64,000 nt of DNA from Weizmannia acidilactici (GCF_008974185.1 NZ_BKZP01000007.1:47559-111558); one strand, 5' to 3'. Shown: positions 53,825 through 63,051, numbered from the stretch's first letter. Numbers and translations are program-made. The notes: a model not told the origin generated them from the sequence alone.

Positions 53825-54643
53825 TCACGGGAAACGCGGGAATTGGCCAAAGTCCGGTTTGCGTTTTTCCTTGAACGCGTCGCGGCCTTCTTTCGCTTCA
53901 TCCGTTGTGTAATACAAGAGCGTCGCATCCCCCGCAAATTGCTGCAAGCCGGCAAGCCCGTCCGTATCAGCGTTGAACGCGGCCTTTAAGAAGCGGATCG
54001 CCATCGGGCTTTTCTCAAGGATTTCTTCCGCCCATTTGATCGTTTCTTCTTCAAGTTTTTCAAGCGGCACAACCGCATTGACGAGCCCCATTTCCAATGC
54101 TTCCTGCGCATTGTACTGGCGGCACAGGTACCAGATTTCGCGCGCTTTTTTGTGACCGACGATTCTTGCCAAGTAACCGGCGCCGTAACCGCCGTCGAAG
54201 CTGCCGACTTTCGGTCCGGTTTGCCCGAAGATCGCATTGTCCGCCGCAATTGTCAAATCGCAGACAACATGCAGCACATGGCCGCCCCCGATCGCATAGC
54301 CGGCAACCATTGCGATGACCGGTTTCGGGATGACGCGGATTAAACGCTGAAGATCCAGCACGTTCAAACGCGGAATATTGTCTTTTCCGACATAGCCGCC
54401 GTTGCCGCGCACTTTTTGGTCGCCGCCGGAGCAGAATGCCTTGTCCCCCATTCCCGTCAAAATAATGACGCCAATTTTGGAGTCATCGCGCGCCCTCGTA
54501 AAAGCGTCATACATTTCATTTACCGTTTCAGGGCGGAAAGCATTGCGCACATGGGGACGGTTAATCGTAATCTTGGCAATGCCGTTGTAAGATTCGTATA
54601 AAATATCTTCATACTCATGTTCCGTTTTCCATTCGACTGCCAT
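53825..54643 (-). CDS. menB: 1,4-Dihydroxy-2-naphthoyl-CoA synthase
   Basis: 272 residues, crotonase superfamily. Oxyanion-hole segments [14 protein letters not shown] (near 78-91) and YAIGGGHVL (near 121-129), and the [14 protein letters not shown] loop specific to MenB with catalytic Asp. Closes the naphthoate ring from o-succinylbenzoyl-CoA. ATG follows AAAGGAGG; further upstream codons are open but lack a site. Confidence 0.95.
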   Translation of the reverse strand: MAVEWKTEHEYEDILYESYNGIAKITINRPHVRNAFRPETVNEMYDAFTRARDDSKIGVIILTGMGDKAFCSGGDQKVRGNGGYVGKDNIPRLNVLDLQRLIRVIPKPVIAMVAGYAIGGGHVLHVVCDLTIAADNAIFGQTGPKVGSFDGGYGAGYLARIVGHKKAREIWYLCRQYNAQEALEMGLVNAVVPLEKLEEETIKWAEEILEKSPMAIRFLKAAFNADTDGLAGLQQFAGDATLLYYTTDEAKEGRDAFKEKRKPDFGQFPRFP

Positions 54644-54683
54644 GAAGTGTTCCTCCTTTATACGTACATTCTTTGACAATTTA

Positions 54684-55487
54684 TCAACAATTTTTTAAAA
54701 ATCCCTTTACCATTGTACCAAACTTTCGCGGATCTTCCGCATGAATTGCATGGCCGCAATGCGAAAAAATAATTTTTTTCGCATGCGGCATCCTCGCTTT
54801 CATTTCTTCGGCAATCCGGCAAAATTTCGGATCCCCTTCGCCGGCAGCAAGCAATACAGGAAAGTCAAGTTTCTGGAGGCAATCCCACCATGACGGCTGG
54901 GCTCCTGTTCCCATACCGCGCAGGCTGTTTGCCAATCCAACCGGGTCATTTTCCAGGCGTTGCGTACGGATTTTCTCCCGGACATCAGCCGCAAGCTTTT
55001 TCTGCGATTCAAACAGCGGAATATTTGTCCAATAATCTACAAACGCTTCGATCCCTTCCGATAAAATCCGGTCCGCCAGCTGCTCATCCTGCTTTCTGCG
55101 CGCCGCCCGTTCCGCCTCTGTTTTTAAGCCGGGGGACGCGCTCTCCAGCACAAGTTTTTTCACCATTTGCGGATACAGCACCGCGAATGTGAGCGCCAGC
55201 CGCCCACCCATAGAATAGCCAAGAACGGAGGCCTGGGCGATTCCAAATTGTTCCAAAACAGCACGCAGATCCGCTGCCGCTTTTTGAATCGCATAACGCC
55301 CTGCATCATCCGGTTTGGCTGTTTTGCCGTGCCCAATAATGTCGACGAAAATACAGCGGAACTCATCCTGCAGCAAAGTCGCTATTTCTTTCCAGATATC
55401 CCCATTTCCTGTAAAACCATGCAAAAGCAGCAGCGGCTCGCCCTTGCCGGCCGTTTCCACATGATATTCCAAGCCATTGATTTTCAT
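54684..55487 (-). CDS. menH: SHCHC synthase (2-succinyl-6-hydroxy-2,4-cyclohexadiene-1-carboxylate synthase)
   Basis: 267 residues, alpha/beta-hydrolase. [13 protein letters not shown] (oxyanion region) near 20-32, nucleophile in [11 protein letters not shown] (Ser near 96), C-terminal catalytic His in [12 protein letters not shown]. Releases pyruvate from SEPHCHC. Starts in ATGA overlap with menD. Intact family motifs. Confidence 0.92.
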   Translation of the reverse strand: MKINGLEYHVETAGKGEPLLLLHGFTGNGDIWKEIATLLQDEFRCIFVDIIGHGKTAKPDDAGRYAIQKAAADLRAVLEQFGIAQASVLGYSMGGRLALTFAVLYPQMVKKLVLESASPGLKTEAERAARRKQDEQLADRILSEGIEAFVDYWTNIPLFESQKKLAADVREKIRTQRLENDPVGLANSLRGMGTGAQPSWWDCLQKLDFPVLLAAGEGDPKFCRIAEEMKARMPHAKKIIFSHCGHAIHAEDPRKFGTMVKGFLKNC

Positions 55488-57229
55488 TGATTTTCACCTT
55501 GAAAATAAGTTTCCATTTCCCGGGAAACTTGCATCCACATTCTCCGGTGGTTTTCGACGTTTTTGGCGCGGTCCGTCTGTACTTCGATGACTTGCAGCCC
55601 GTTTTCGTAACCGGAAAGCGCCCCGCGGAATTCCTTCCAATCACGCGGCTTTACATAGCGCCCGTCGTACATCTTTACCGCATATTCAAACTCAAGGCCG
55701 GTCGGAGTACCGAACAGCCTTTCAAAGTTTTTCGGCTCGTTTGATTGCGGCAAAAACGAGAAGATCCCGCCGCCATTATTATTGATTAAAATGACACAAA
55801 GATTGAGCTTGTGCATTTTTGCCATCAGCAAGCCGTTTAAATCATGAAAAAAAGACAAGTCGCCGATCAACAAATACGCTTTGCCGGCACTTGCGCTTAC
55901 ACCCGCCGCACTGGATACAACACCGTCAATACCGTTCGCTCCCCGGTTGGCCAAAATCCGGATATTTTTGCTGTTCACCTGGAAAAATGTGTCAACATCG
56001 CGGATCGGCATGCTATTGCCGACAAAAAGCGTGCTGCCATCCGGCAAAAGTTTGGCAAGTTCCGTTACCGTTTTTCCTTCATCGAGCCCTTTTTCCGTCT
56101 CCATCGCAATTTCCACAATACTCCGGGCCCGTTCGTTCAACGTGTGCCACATCGTGAACCATGAGGAATGGGAATCCATCGAAACAGCAGATGCCAATTT
56201 ATTGCAAAAAGCGATTTCATCACAGTAAACGGCGGTTGTCCCGCGTTTGACCGGATCGCGCCAGCCGTTTCCGCCATCCACGACAAAATGGTCGACTGTT
56301 TCCAATTTTTTCAAAAGAAGCGTCAGCGATTTTGAAACCGGCATCGCCCCAAAGCGGATTACAACATCCGGTGCAAGGTAGCCCGCCCATTTTGGATCTT
56401 TTAACAAGGAATCATAATTTTCAATGATCCGTTCTTTCCCGTGCTTTCCGCTCCGCAGCTGCGACAGCGGATCTGCCAAAATCGGATAGCCGGTTTTCTC
56501 GCTGAGCGTGAGGACCGCTTCAGGAAACCCGGGTTCATCGATCGTTCCGCAAATAATCAGCCCCCGTTCTTTAGGACGGATGGCTGCGGCAATTTTTTGA
56601 ATCTCGCCGCCTCCAAGCTCAAGTTTTCCAATCGCGCTTCCAATTGCCTGGTTTTCTTCCTTACAGGCAAAAGGGGGAGGATCCAAAACCGGCACCAAAG
56701 GTTCCCGAAGCGGGAAATTCAGATGTACGGGCCCTGCCGGCTGCTGCACCGCCGTTACAACCGCCCTGGTTGCCGTTTGCCGTACAAATTGCAGCACTTC
56801 TCCCCCCGCTTCCGGCAGTGGCATTTCCTCAAACCATTTGGCATGCGGACCGTACAGCCGGATCTGGTCAATGGCCTGCGGTGCGCCGACATTGCGCAGT
56901 TCATGCGGCCGGTCTGCCGTCAGTACAATCAGCGGCACCCGCGAAATATTTGCCTCCGCAACAGCCGGGAAATAGTTGGCGGCGGCGGTTCCCGATGTAC
57001 AGAGGAGCACGACCGGTTTCCGCATTTCTTTTGCCATGCCGAGCGCAAAAAAAGCCGCCGACCGCTCATCAATATCGATATAAATTTGAAAATTGGGATG
57101 TTCCGCAAGCAGCATCGCAATCGGCGTGGACCGCGATCCAGGGCTGACCACGGCATGGCGGACGCCCATCGCGGACAGCTGCCTGATAAAAGTTGCCAAA
57201 TACGTTGTCATGATTTCCTGGTGTTCCAC
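55484..57229 (-). CDS. menD: SEPHCHC synthase (2-oxoglutarate decarboxylase)
   Basis: 581 residues, ThDP-dependent. VVSPGSRSTPIAMLLAEHP near residue 27-45, the catalytic Glu in DIDERSAAFFALG near 52-64, and the ThDP/Mg segment GDLSFFHDLNGLL followed by NNNGGGIFSFLP. Adds decarboxylated 2-oxoglutarate to isochorismate. Starts with GTG after AGGAGGAAAATAGA, overlapping the end of the menF region by a few bases. Normal length. Confidence 0.94.
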   Translation of the reverse strand: MEHQEIMTTYLATFIRQLSAMGVRHAVVSPGSRSTPIAMLLAEHPNFQIYIDIDERSAAFFALGMAKEMRKPVVLLCTSGTAAANYFPAVAEANISRVPLIVLTADRPHELRNVGAPQAIDQIRLYGPHAKWFEEMPLPEAGGEVLQFVRQTATRAVVTAVQQPAGPVHLNFPLREPLVPVLDPPPFACKEENQAIGSAIGKLELGGGEIQKIAAAIRPKERGLIICGTIDEPGFPEAVLTLSEKTGYPILADPLSQLRSGKHGKERIIENYDSLLKDPKWAGYLAPDVVIRFGAMPVSKSLTLLLKKLETVDHFVVDGGNGWRDPVKRGTTAVYCDEIAFCNKLASAVSMDSHSSWFTMWHTLNERARSIVEIAMETEKGLDEGKTVTELAKLLPDGSTLFVGNSMPIRDVDTFFQVNSKNIRILANRGANGIDGVVSSAAGVSASAGKAYLLIGDLSFFHDLNGLLMAKMHKLNLCVILINNNGGGIFSFLPQSNEPKNFERLFGTPTGLEFEYAVKMYDGRYVKPRDWKEFRGALSGYENGLQVIEVQTDRAKNVENHRRMWMQVSREMETYFQGENQ

Positions 57230-57230
57230 T

Positions 57231-58598
57231 CTATTTTCCTCCTAAAGCACGCAGCATCGGGGTAAATTTGACACCCGTTTCTTTATACTCTTCTTCCGGT
57301 ACTGAATCTGCGACCACGCCGCAGCCGGCATAGAGGTAAGCGTGGTCCTCTTTCAAAAGCCCTGACCGGATACCAACGCAAAACTCGCCATTGCCCCTGT
57401 AATCCACCCAACCGAGCGGCGCCCCGTAAAGCCCCCGATCCATTTTTTCCAGGCGGCGGATTGCTTCCAAGGCGCATTTCCGCGGGATTCCCCCGAGGGC
57501 AGGCGTCGGGTGCAACGCTTTTGCCAATTTAAAAATTGTCGTTTCTTTATCTTTAACCGTGCCCGTTACCGGCGTGTACAAATGCTGGATATCGCGCATT
57601 TTCATCAATACCGGCGCATCCGGCACAATGAGTTCGCTGCAAAAAGGTGCGAGCACATTTTGGATCATAGAAACGACAAAACGGTGTTCGTTTAAATTTT
57701 TCTTATCTGAAAGCAGCATTCCGCCCAATTTCAGATCTTCTGCTTCATCCCGGCCCCGTTTGATCGAACCGGCCAGGCAAGTCGATAAAATTTCACGGTC
57801 CGTTTTCCTGATCAGTCTTTCCGGCGAGGCCCCCACAAAACTTTCATTTTCCTCTTCCAGCACAAACAAATAGCTTTCATGCTGCTGTTCGGACAAAGCT
57901 AAAAGCACAGCATCAGTGTTCACGGCACCGTCATAAGCCATCTCCATTTTTCTTGCGAGCACGACTTTATCCATTTCACCTTTTTGAATGAGTCTTACCG
58001 CATTCGCGACACTTTCTTTCCATTTTGCCGCGCTGATTTCCCGCACATATTTTACTTTCGGAAGAGCCGGATCACGAGGACTTTTTGTTAAAAGCCTGCG
58101 TGCGGTTTCTTCCGCTCCCCGCATGCCGCCTGGCAGGTCCTGTCCATTTGAAATTGCATTTACGGTGAGGTAGACCGCATCTTTTTTAAAGGTAAAAAGA
58201 ATTTGCGGAATGCGGAATATCCCCTGCCCGAATGCTGCCCATTCCCGTTTTCCGAGCGTCTGATCAAACGCAAAACCGCCGAAAAGAAGCGGGCCTGTCC
58301 CCATTTCCTGGATTTCCTGATCAATTTCCATCCGTCCCGCCAGTTCATTCCATTCTTTTTCAATCTGCGCAAAACCGTCCGCTTCCGTGACGCGAAAGGT
58401 GCGCACATCGCCGAATCCGATAAATACAATTTCACGCTGTGGATCCTGCCAATAAAACCGGTTTCCGTAAAAGAGATGAGCGCCCGCATTAAATAATTGA
58501 AATGGTCCGGGCACCGCTTGGCAGTTCACCACCTTGCTGTACAGTTTTTGGACCGGCGGATTTTTCTCCTTTAATATATATGAGTTATTTTTAGCCAA
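57231..58598 (-). CDS. menF: Isochorismate synthase
   Basis: 455 residues, chorismate-utilising enzyme. Conserved C-terminal blocks: KVVLARKMEM, SFVGASPERLIR, TCLAGSIKRG, HRFVVSMIQ, HLYTPVTG, HPTPALGG and YAGCGVVADSVPEEEYKET. Converts chorismate to isochorismate, the first step of menaquinone synthesis. I start it at TTG 58598 because GGAGG lies 7 bases upstream; the frame is open to 58667 without a ribosome site. First gene of menF-D-H-B-E-C. Confidence 0.92.
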   Translation of the reverse strand: MAKNNSYILKEKNPPVQKLYSKVVNCQAVPGPFQLFNAGAHLFYGNRFYWQDPQREIVFIGFGDVRTFRVTEADGFAQIEKEWNELAGRMEIDQEIQEMGTGPLLFGGFAFDQTLGKREWAAFGQGIFRIPQILFTFKKDAVYLTVNAISNGQDLPGGMRGAEETARRLLTKSPRDPALPKVKYVREISAAKWKESVANAVRLIQKGEMDKVVLARKMEMAYDGAVNTDAVLLALSEQQHESYLFVLEEENESFVGASPERLIRKTDREILSTCLAGSIKRGRDEAEDLKLGGMLLSDKKNLNEHRFVVSMIQNVLAPFCSELIVPDAPVLMKMRDIQHLYTPVTGTVKDKETTIFKLAKALHPTPALGGIPRKCALEAIRRLEKMDRGLYGAPLGWVDYRGNGEFCVGIRSGLLKEDHAYLYAGCGVVADSVPEEEYKETGVKFTPMLRALGGK

Positions 58599-58694
58599 AA
58601 GATCTCCTCCAAACAAAATCATACTTAAGGCCAATCCATCTATTCCAGTATTCCGGAGCAGAAACATTACATTTTTGTGAACATATCCTTCTCT

Positions 58695-58723
58695 ATTATA
58701 TAGAATCCGTCAACCGAATTCAG
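58695..58723 (-). promoter_or_regulatory. Probable promoter of the men operon
   Basis: Minus strand: perfect -10 TATAAT with a weak -35 (CTGAAT) at 17 bp. Confidence 0.45.
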
Positions 58724-58759
58724 CAAAACGGCTTAAAATAAGATTCTGTTACAAATACA

Positions 58760-58788
58760 TTGACACTTTATGATTATTTACCTAAACT
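58760..58788 (+). promoter_or_regulatory. Sigma-A promoter of menA
   Basis: TTGACA, 17-bp spacer, TAAACT, about 55 bp before menA. Confidence 0.65.
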
Positions 58789-58843
58789 TTAAATGTACTA
58801 ATTTTGTCATATATTTTTTGATAGAAAGATAAAGGAGAGAAAG

Positions 58844-59770
58844 ATGATGAATGCGCAATCTTCTCCGGCAATCCACCCTGATAAAGGCTGGCGGATTTGG
58901 TGGCAATTGACGCGTCCCCATACATTAACGGCCGGATTTGTGCCCGTGATCCTTGGTACAGTGCTGGCTTTGGGCAAAACCCGCATAGATCTGATGCTGT
59001 TTGCGGCTATGATGGTGGCAACACTTTTAATTCAGGCTGCGGCCAATATGTTTAATGAATATTACGATTTTAAGCGTGGTCTCGACAATGAGCATTCCGT
59101 CGGGATCGGTGGGGCGATCGTCAGAAACGGCGTAAAGCCAAAAACCGTGCTGCATTTAGCACTTGCGTTTTTTGGCGCGGCCATTTTGTTCGGCGCCTAT
59201 ATTTGCGCAGAAAGCTCCTGGTGGATTGCACTTATCGGGTCTGTCTGCATGCTTGTTGCGTATCTTTATACGGCAGGGCCTTTCCCGATTTCATCCACCC
59301 CGCTCGGTGAACTGATTTCAGGCTTTTTCATGGGTGTCATTATTATATTACTATCATTTTTTATTCAGACAAAAACGATTACATGGCCGATTGTATTTGT
59401 CTCGATTCCGATTATGATTCTAATCGGTGCGATCATGCTGTCCAATAACATCCGCGATTTGGACGGCGACAAAGCAAACGGCAGAAAAACGATTGCGATC
59501 CTGCTCGGGCGGAAAGGCGCCATCATCCTTTTAGCCGTGATGTTTGCCCTTTCCTACCTGTGGATGGTCGGGCTCGTCTTATTCGGCGTTGTGACCCCGT
59601 GGGTGCTGCTCGTGCTTGTCAGCGCGCCGAAACCGGTCCGTGCCATTAAAGGATTTATCGGAAAAAGCGAACCGATCCAAATGCTGCCTGCCATGAAAGC
59701 GACGGCACAAACGAATACCATTTTCGGGCTGCTTTTGTCCATCAGCTTTTTAGTCGACCACTTTTTCTAA
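58844..59770 (+). CDS. menA: 1,4-Dihydroxy-2-naphthoate polyprenyltransferase
   Basis: 308 residues with about eight membrane helices, UbiA family. First Asp-rich motif NMFNEYYDFKRGLD near residues 66-79, second DLDGDKANGRKT near 206-217. Attaches the polyprenyl chain to dihydroxynaphthoate in the membrane. Starts after AAAGGAGAG (ATG ATG, either possible). Divergent from menF with promoters for both in a 245-bp gap, so naphthoate synthesis and prenylation are controlled side by side. Confidence 0.93.
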   Translation: MMNAQSSPAIHPDKGWRIWWQLTRPHTLTAGFVPVILGTVLALGKTRIDLMLFAAMMVATLLIQAAANMFNEYYDFKRGLDNEHSVGIGGAIVRNGVKPKTVLHLALAFFGAAILFGAYICAESSWWIALIGSVCMLVAYLYTAGPFPISSTPLGELISGFFMGVIIILLSFFIQTKTITWPIVFVSIPIMILIGAIMLSNNIRDLDGDKANGRKTIAILLGRKGAIILLAVMFALSYLWMVGLVLFGVVTPWVLLVLVSAPKPVRAIKGFIGKSEPIQMLPAMKATAQTNTIFGLLLSISFLVDHFF

Positions 59771-60536
59771 ATACCATCAAAACAAAAAAAGCGGCGGGGA
59801 TCATGCTGTTGGCATACTCCCGCCGTTTTTATAGCTACCTGCCCGTACTTTGTCCGGTAGACTTTCGCAATCGCCTGGACGCGGTCCGATTTTCTGTAAA
59901 TGTTTGGGATGTGGTTCTTCACCGTATTGACGCTGATATTCAAATAATCCCCAACTTCCTGGTTATTGCAGCGTTCAAGCACCAAATAAAGCACATCTTT
60001 TTCCCTCGGCGTTAACGGAAATCCGGATATGCTGCCAAACCGTTTCTTTCTCCAAAGCCATCGCCTGCCCCAAAATACCTTCGCCGATATAAAATGTTTC
60101 TCCCAGCAGCGCAGGCATATTCGTTTTTTGGATTTGATACGCTTCATCTTCGATTTTCCCCGCATAACCAAGAACTTTCTATATTTCCAAGCAGAAGGTC
60201 AAATAGTTTTGAAAGAAGTTGGCTGATGCCCATTTTTCCGTCTGTAAAATCATTGATTAAGCGAAAAACAGGCTGGATGCCGCTGCAATGAATAAGGGAA
60301 TCCCCCGCCATCGTAACAAGGTCCGGATTCAGCTTCGCATACTTTTCAACCGCAGTCTGTTCGTTTTTTACTTCATACACGGCTTTTGTAATCATGTCTC
60401 TCAATTGCATCCGCATGAATACGGCGTCATCCGTAAACAAATACTCTTCCCATTCCAAACTCCCTTTATCTCTGTCTGGTACTGGAACTAATCGAGCGTT
60501 AAAACAGGACCTCGATGACGAATTCCTTTTCCGCAA
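59767..60536 (-). pseudogene. Mosaic pseudogene: CheY fragment fused to GAF-LuxR regulator
   Basis: Minus strand, three parts. (1) 60309-60446: TDDAVFMRMQLRDMI and TAVEKYAKLNPDLVTM, about 45 residues of a CheY receiver, lacking the rest of the domain. (2) In the same frame, then shifted near 60160, a GAF-type domain (ISQLLSKLFDLLLGNIES, then GETFYIGEGILGQAMALEKE). (3) After another shift near 60030, a LuxR helix-turn-helix (LTPREKDVLYLVLERCNNQEV, YLNISVNTVKNHI). At least two frameshifts and a domain-joining deletion; no intact protein. Its 3' end overlaps the menA stop by 4 bases. Confidence 0.7.
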
Positions 60537-60802
60537 AACATCTGAATGTTCTTAATACGAAGAACGCACACAGGTTGAGCCTAAAGCGGAGGCTTTGGCG
60601 AATCAAAGGGAATCAGCTCTTGGTTTCTAAGGCAATTCGCTGCTGTGTATATGAGCCATCTATGGGAGACAGTGCACCGGGGTGACGGGTTTCATCGGAT
60701 TTTTGAAGGACAGTTTGAATAATTTTGGAAGGGAGCTGGTATTCACCAAGAAAAAGAAAACAAAATGTCTTTATAAAATCTTAAAAAAGGACTGTCTCAG
60801 TT
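60537..60802. other. Gene-less flank of the IS element
   Basis: About 265 bp with no gene. The part next to the IS, 60789-60801, forms one arm of a hairpin whose other arm lies beyond the IS (see terminator entry). A TTTAAGA-type A/T-rich stretch lies just before it. Confidence 0.4.
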
Positions 60803-60870
60803 TGATATGCTCCCCTTAAGGTAGACAGATTAAAAATAAAAAATCTGTTTTACCTTAGGGGAGTTTTTCT

Positions 60871-61539
60871 ATGTATAAGCAATATACTACAGAGTTCAAG
60901 CTTGAAGTTTTACTTGCATATGAAAATCGAGAATGTACCATTCAAGAGCTTTGTAAAAGGTATAAAATTACTAAATATTCTTTAAGACAATGGTTGAAGG
61001 AATTTGGAAAAGCGGGTTTAGAACGTGCTAATACTTGGAAAGGTTATACCAAAGAACTTCAGGAAGCAGCTGTAAAAGATTATTTATCTGGTGAATTCTC
61101 ACAGTACGAGATTGTTAGGAAATATGGTATTTCAAGTAGATCAGTACTTCAACGATGGATTAAGGAGTATAATAGCCATAGAGAATTAAAGGATACGTCG
61201 AAAGGAAAGACAAGCTCTATGACTAAAGGAAGAAAAACGACTTGGAATGAACGGATACAAATTGTGCTTGATTGTTTGAGGAACGGAAAAGACTATAAAA
61301 AAACAGCAGAGACTTATGAAGTTTCTTATCAACCAGTATATCAATGGGTGAAGAAGTATGGAAATGGTGGGGAAGAAGCGCTTAAAGACAAACGAGGAAG
61401 AAAAAAAGAAGAAGCAGAGTTATCTCCAGAAAAGAAAATGAAACGGGAGATGAAAAAGTTAGAAAGAGAAAATGAACGCTTACGTGCGGAGAATCTATTT
61501 TTAAAAAAGTTAGAGGAAATCGAAAGGAGGCGAAAATAA
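60871..61539 (+). CDS. IS3-family transposase OrfA
   Basis: 222 residues: two helix-turn-helix segments (CTIQELCKRYKITKYSLRQWL; SQYEIVRKYGISSRSVLQRWI and a third copy in DYKKTAETYEVSYQPVYQW) and a C-terminal leucine-rich coiled coil (KKLERENERLRAENLFLKKLEE). DNA-binding half of the transposase. A run AAAAAAG near 61500 could support programmed frameshifting into OrfB. A/T-rich codon use differs from the neighbouring chromosomal genes. Confidence 0.85.
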   Translation: MYKQYTTEFKLEVLLAYENRECTIQELCKRYKITKYSLRQWLKEFGKAGLERANTWKGYTKELQEAAVKDYLSGEFSQYEIVRKYGISSRSVLQRWIKEYNSHRELKDTSKGKTSSMTKGRKTTWNERIQIVLDCLRNGKDYKKTAETYEVSYQPVYQWVKKYGNGGEEALKDKRGRKKEEAELSPEKKMKREMKKLERENERLRAENLFLKKLEEIERRRK

Positions 61540-61574
61540 ACCAAATCCTATTTGAAGACAAGTATGTATCCGGG

Positions 61575-61999
61575 AACTTCATGAGAAAGAGCACCGAAGC
61601 ATTATCTTATTATGTGAAATCGCAGGTATTTCACGAGCTGCTTACTATAAGTGGTTGAAACGTTCGTCTTCCTCCCGAGAACTTCAGAATAAAGAAATCA
61701 AAAAAGAGATGAAAGTTCTCCATGAGAAAGTGGACGGCATCTATGGTTACCGTCGAACGGCTTTGAATATAAATCGAAAGCTTGGTCAGCTCTTCAATCA
61801 CAAACGTATTTACAGACTGATGAAAGTTGCCGGTATACAATTTGTTATTCGAAAAAAGAGGAAATATTTACATAAGTATCAGACATTTGAAGAATTATCT
61901 CTTGCGATTGATGAGTACGTCCATTTTTATAATTATGAAAGGTATCAAAAAAGACTAAACGGCCTTAGCCTCATGGAATATAGAGCTAAAGCCGTTTAG
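61575..61999 (+). pseudogene. Truncated IS3-family OrfB
   Basis: N-terminal HTH_21 part (IRELHEKEHRSIILLCEIAGISRAAYYKWLKR and VDGIYGYRRTALNINRKLG...KRIYRLMKVAG) is joined at about 61865 directly to the C-terminal tail (LAIDEYVHFYNYERYQKRLNGLSLMEYRAKAV). The whole DDE catalytic core in between is missing, so the element cannot move by itself. The frame begins in the OrfA overlap with an in-frame stop upstream, as usual before a frameshift. Confidence 0.75.
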
Positions 62000-62077
62000 A
62001 TATTTTTTTATTATTTCTACTGTCCACTTGACAGGGGGCAGTTCAGATTAATACTGAAACAGCCCTATTTTCTAATA

Positions 62078-62149
62078 TGACCCGTACGGGATTCGAACCC
62101 GTGTTACCGCCGTGAAAGGGCGGTGTCTTAACCGCTTGACCAACGGGCC
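62078..62149 (-). tRNA. tRNA-Glu (TTC)
   Basis: Clover-leaf with anticodon TTC in loop CTTTCAC; acceptor GGCCCGT/ACGGGTC. CCA not encoded. Last gene of the cluster. Confidence 0.95.
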
Positions 62150-62154
62150 ATGAA

Positions 62155-62246
62155 TGGCGGAGAAGGAGGGATTTGAACCCTCGCGCCGCTAATCGCGACC
62201 TACACCCTTAGCAGGGGCGCCTCTTCAGCCACTTGAGTACTTCTCC
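62155..62246 (-). tRNA. tRNA-Ser (GCT)
   Basis: Long variable arm, anticodon GCT, encoded CCA (TGG on plus strand at 62155-62157). Confidence 0.95.
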
Positions 62247-62249
62247 ATA

Positions 62250-62324
62250 TGGCTCCGCAGGTAGGATTCGAACCTACGACCAATCGGTTAACAGCCGATT
62301 GCTCTACCACTGAGCTACTGCGGA
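62250..62324 (-). tRNA. tRNA-Asn (GTT)
   Basis: Anticodon GTT in loop CTGTTAA; acceptor TCCGCAG/CTGCGGA, CCA encoded. Confidence 0.95.
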
Positions 62325-62330
62325 ATGGAA

Positions 62331-62404
<74 letters not shown>

Positions 62405-62408
62405 GTAA

Positions 62409-62482
62409 TGGAGCGGGTGATGGGAATCGAACCCACGACAACAGCTTGGAAGGCTGTGGTTTTACCACTAAACTACACCCGC
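62409..62482 (-). tRNA. tRNA-Gly (TCC)
   Basis: Anticodon TCC in loop CTTCCAA; CCA encoded. Confidence 0.95.
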
Positions 62483-62489
62483 ATGAAAG

Positions 62490-62563
62490 GGCGGATGATG
62501 GGAATCGAACCCATGAATGCCGGAGCCACAATCCGGTGCGTTAACCACTTCGCCACAACCGCC
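62490..62563 (-). tRNA. tRNA-His (GTG)
   Basis: Anticodon GTG; the extra G at -1 is encoded and faces C73. Acceptor position 5 (T) faces position 68 (T), a mismatch. CCA not encoded. Confidence 0.93.
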
Positions 62564-62593
62564 ATACGCATGTAATTTTAAATTATATCTAAA

Positions 62594-62669
62594 TGGTGGC
62601 TCGGGACGGAATCGAACCGCCGACACAAGGATTTTCAGTCCTTTGCTCTACCGACTGAGCTACCGAGCC
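62594..62669 (-). tRNA. tRNA-Phe (GAA)
   Basis: Anticodon GAA in loop CTGAAAA; acceptor GGCTCGG/CCGAGCC, CCA encoded. Confidence 0.95.
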
Positions 62670-62679
62670 AAAAATGAAG

Positions 62680-62752
62680 CGGTCCCGACGGGAATCGAAC
62701 CCGCGATCTCCTGCGTGACAGGCAGGCGTGATAACCGCTACACTACGGGACC
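62680..62752 (-). tRNA. tRNA-Asp (GTC)
   Basis: Anticodon GTC; acceptor GGTCCCG/CGGGACC with discriminator G; CCA not encoded. Confidence 0.95.
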
Positions 62753-62755
62753 AAA

Positions 62756-62829
<74 letters not shown>

Positions 62830-62849
62830 ATAATAAGATAACAATGATA

Positions 62850-62942
62850 TGGCGGAGGAAGAGGGATTCGAACCCCCGCGCGGTGTAACCCGCCTGTCGG
62901 TTTTCAAGACCGATCCCTTCAGCCGGACTTGGGTATTCCTCC
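62850..62942 (-). tRNA. tRNA-Ser (TGA)
   Basis: Long variable arm, anticodon TGA in loop CTTGAAA; acceptor GGAGGAA/TTCCTCC, CCA encoded. Confidence 0.95.
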
Positions 62943-62967
62943 GTAACGAATTCAAAAAAAATATAAA

Positions 62968-63044
62968 TGGTGGACCTTGTAGGACTCGAACCTACGACCG
63001 GACGGTTATGAGCCGTCTGCTCTAACCAGCTGAGCTAAAGGTCC
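62968..63044 (-). tRNA. tRNA-Ile2 (CAT, lysidine type)
   Basis: Anticodon CAT but body GGACCTTTAGCTCAGC as in the tRNA-Ile2 of B. subtilis trnB, where TilS converts C34 to lysidine to read AUA. Position between Met and Ser in the cluster agrees. CCA encoded. Confidence 0.85.
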
Positions 63045-63051
63045 GGAAACA

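Larger units (their letters stand above)
60803..62045 (+). mobile_element. IS3-family (IS150-like) element, internally deleted
   Basis: Imperfect 26-bp terminal repeats at 60803-60828 and 62020-62045, both starting TGA and ending GACAG (inward). Encodes intact OrfA and a truncated OrfB. Total 1243 bp, shorter than the ~1.5 kb typical of the group, in line with loss of most of the catalytic domain. No target-site duplication is evident. Confidence 0.7.
60789..62065 (-). terminator. Terminator of the tRNA operon, split by the IS
   Basis: Minus strand: GGGCTGTTTCAGT (62053-62065) downstream of tRNA-Glu pairs fully, with two G.U pairs, with ACTGAGACAGTCC (60789-60801), which is followed by TTTTTT. 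The IS (60803-62045) fills the loop. No other terminator is seen after the tRNA cluster. Confidence 0.55.

Noticed and set aside
56441..57265. 274-codon plus-strand frame opposite menD
   Set aside because: Shadow of a conserved enzyme gene; no start site.
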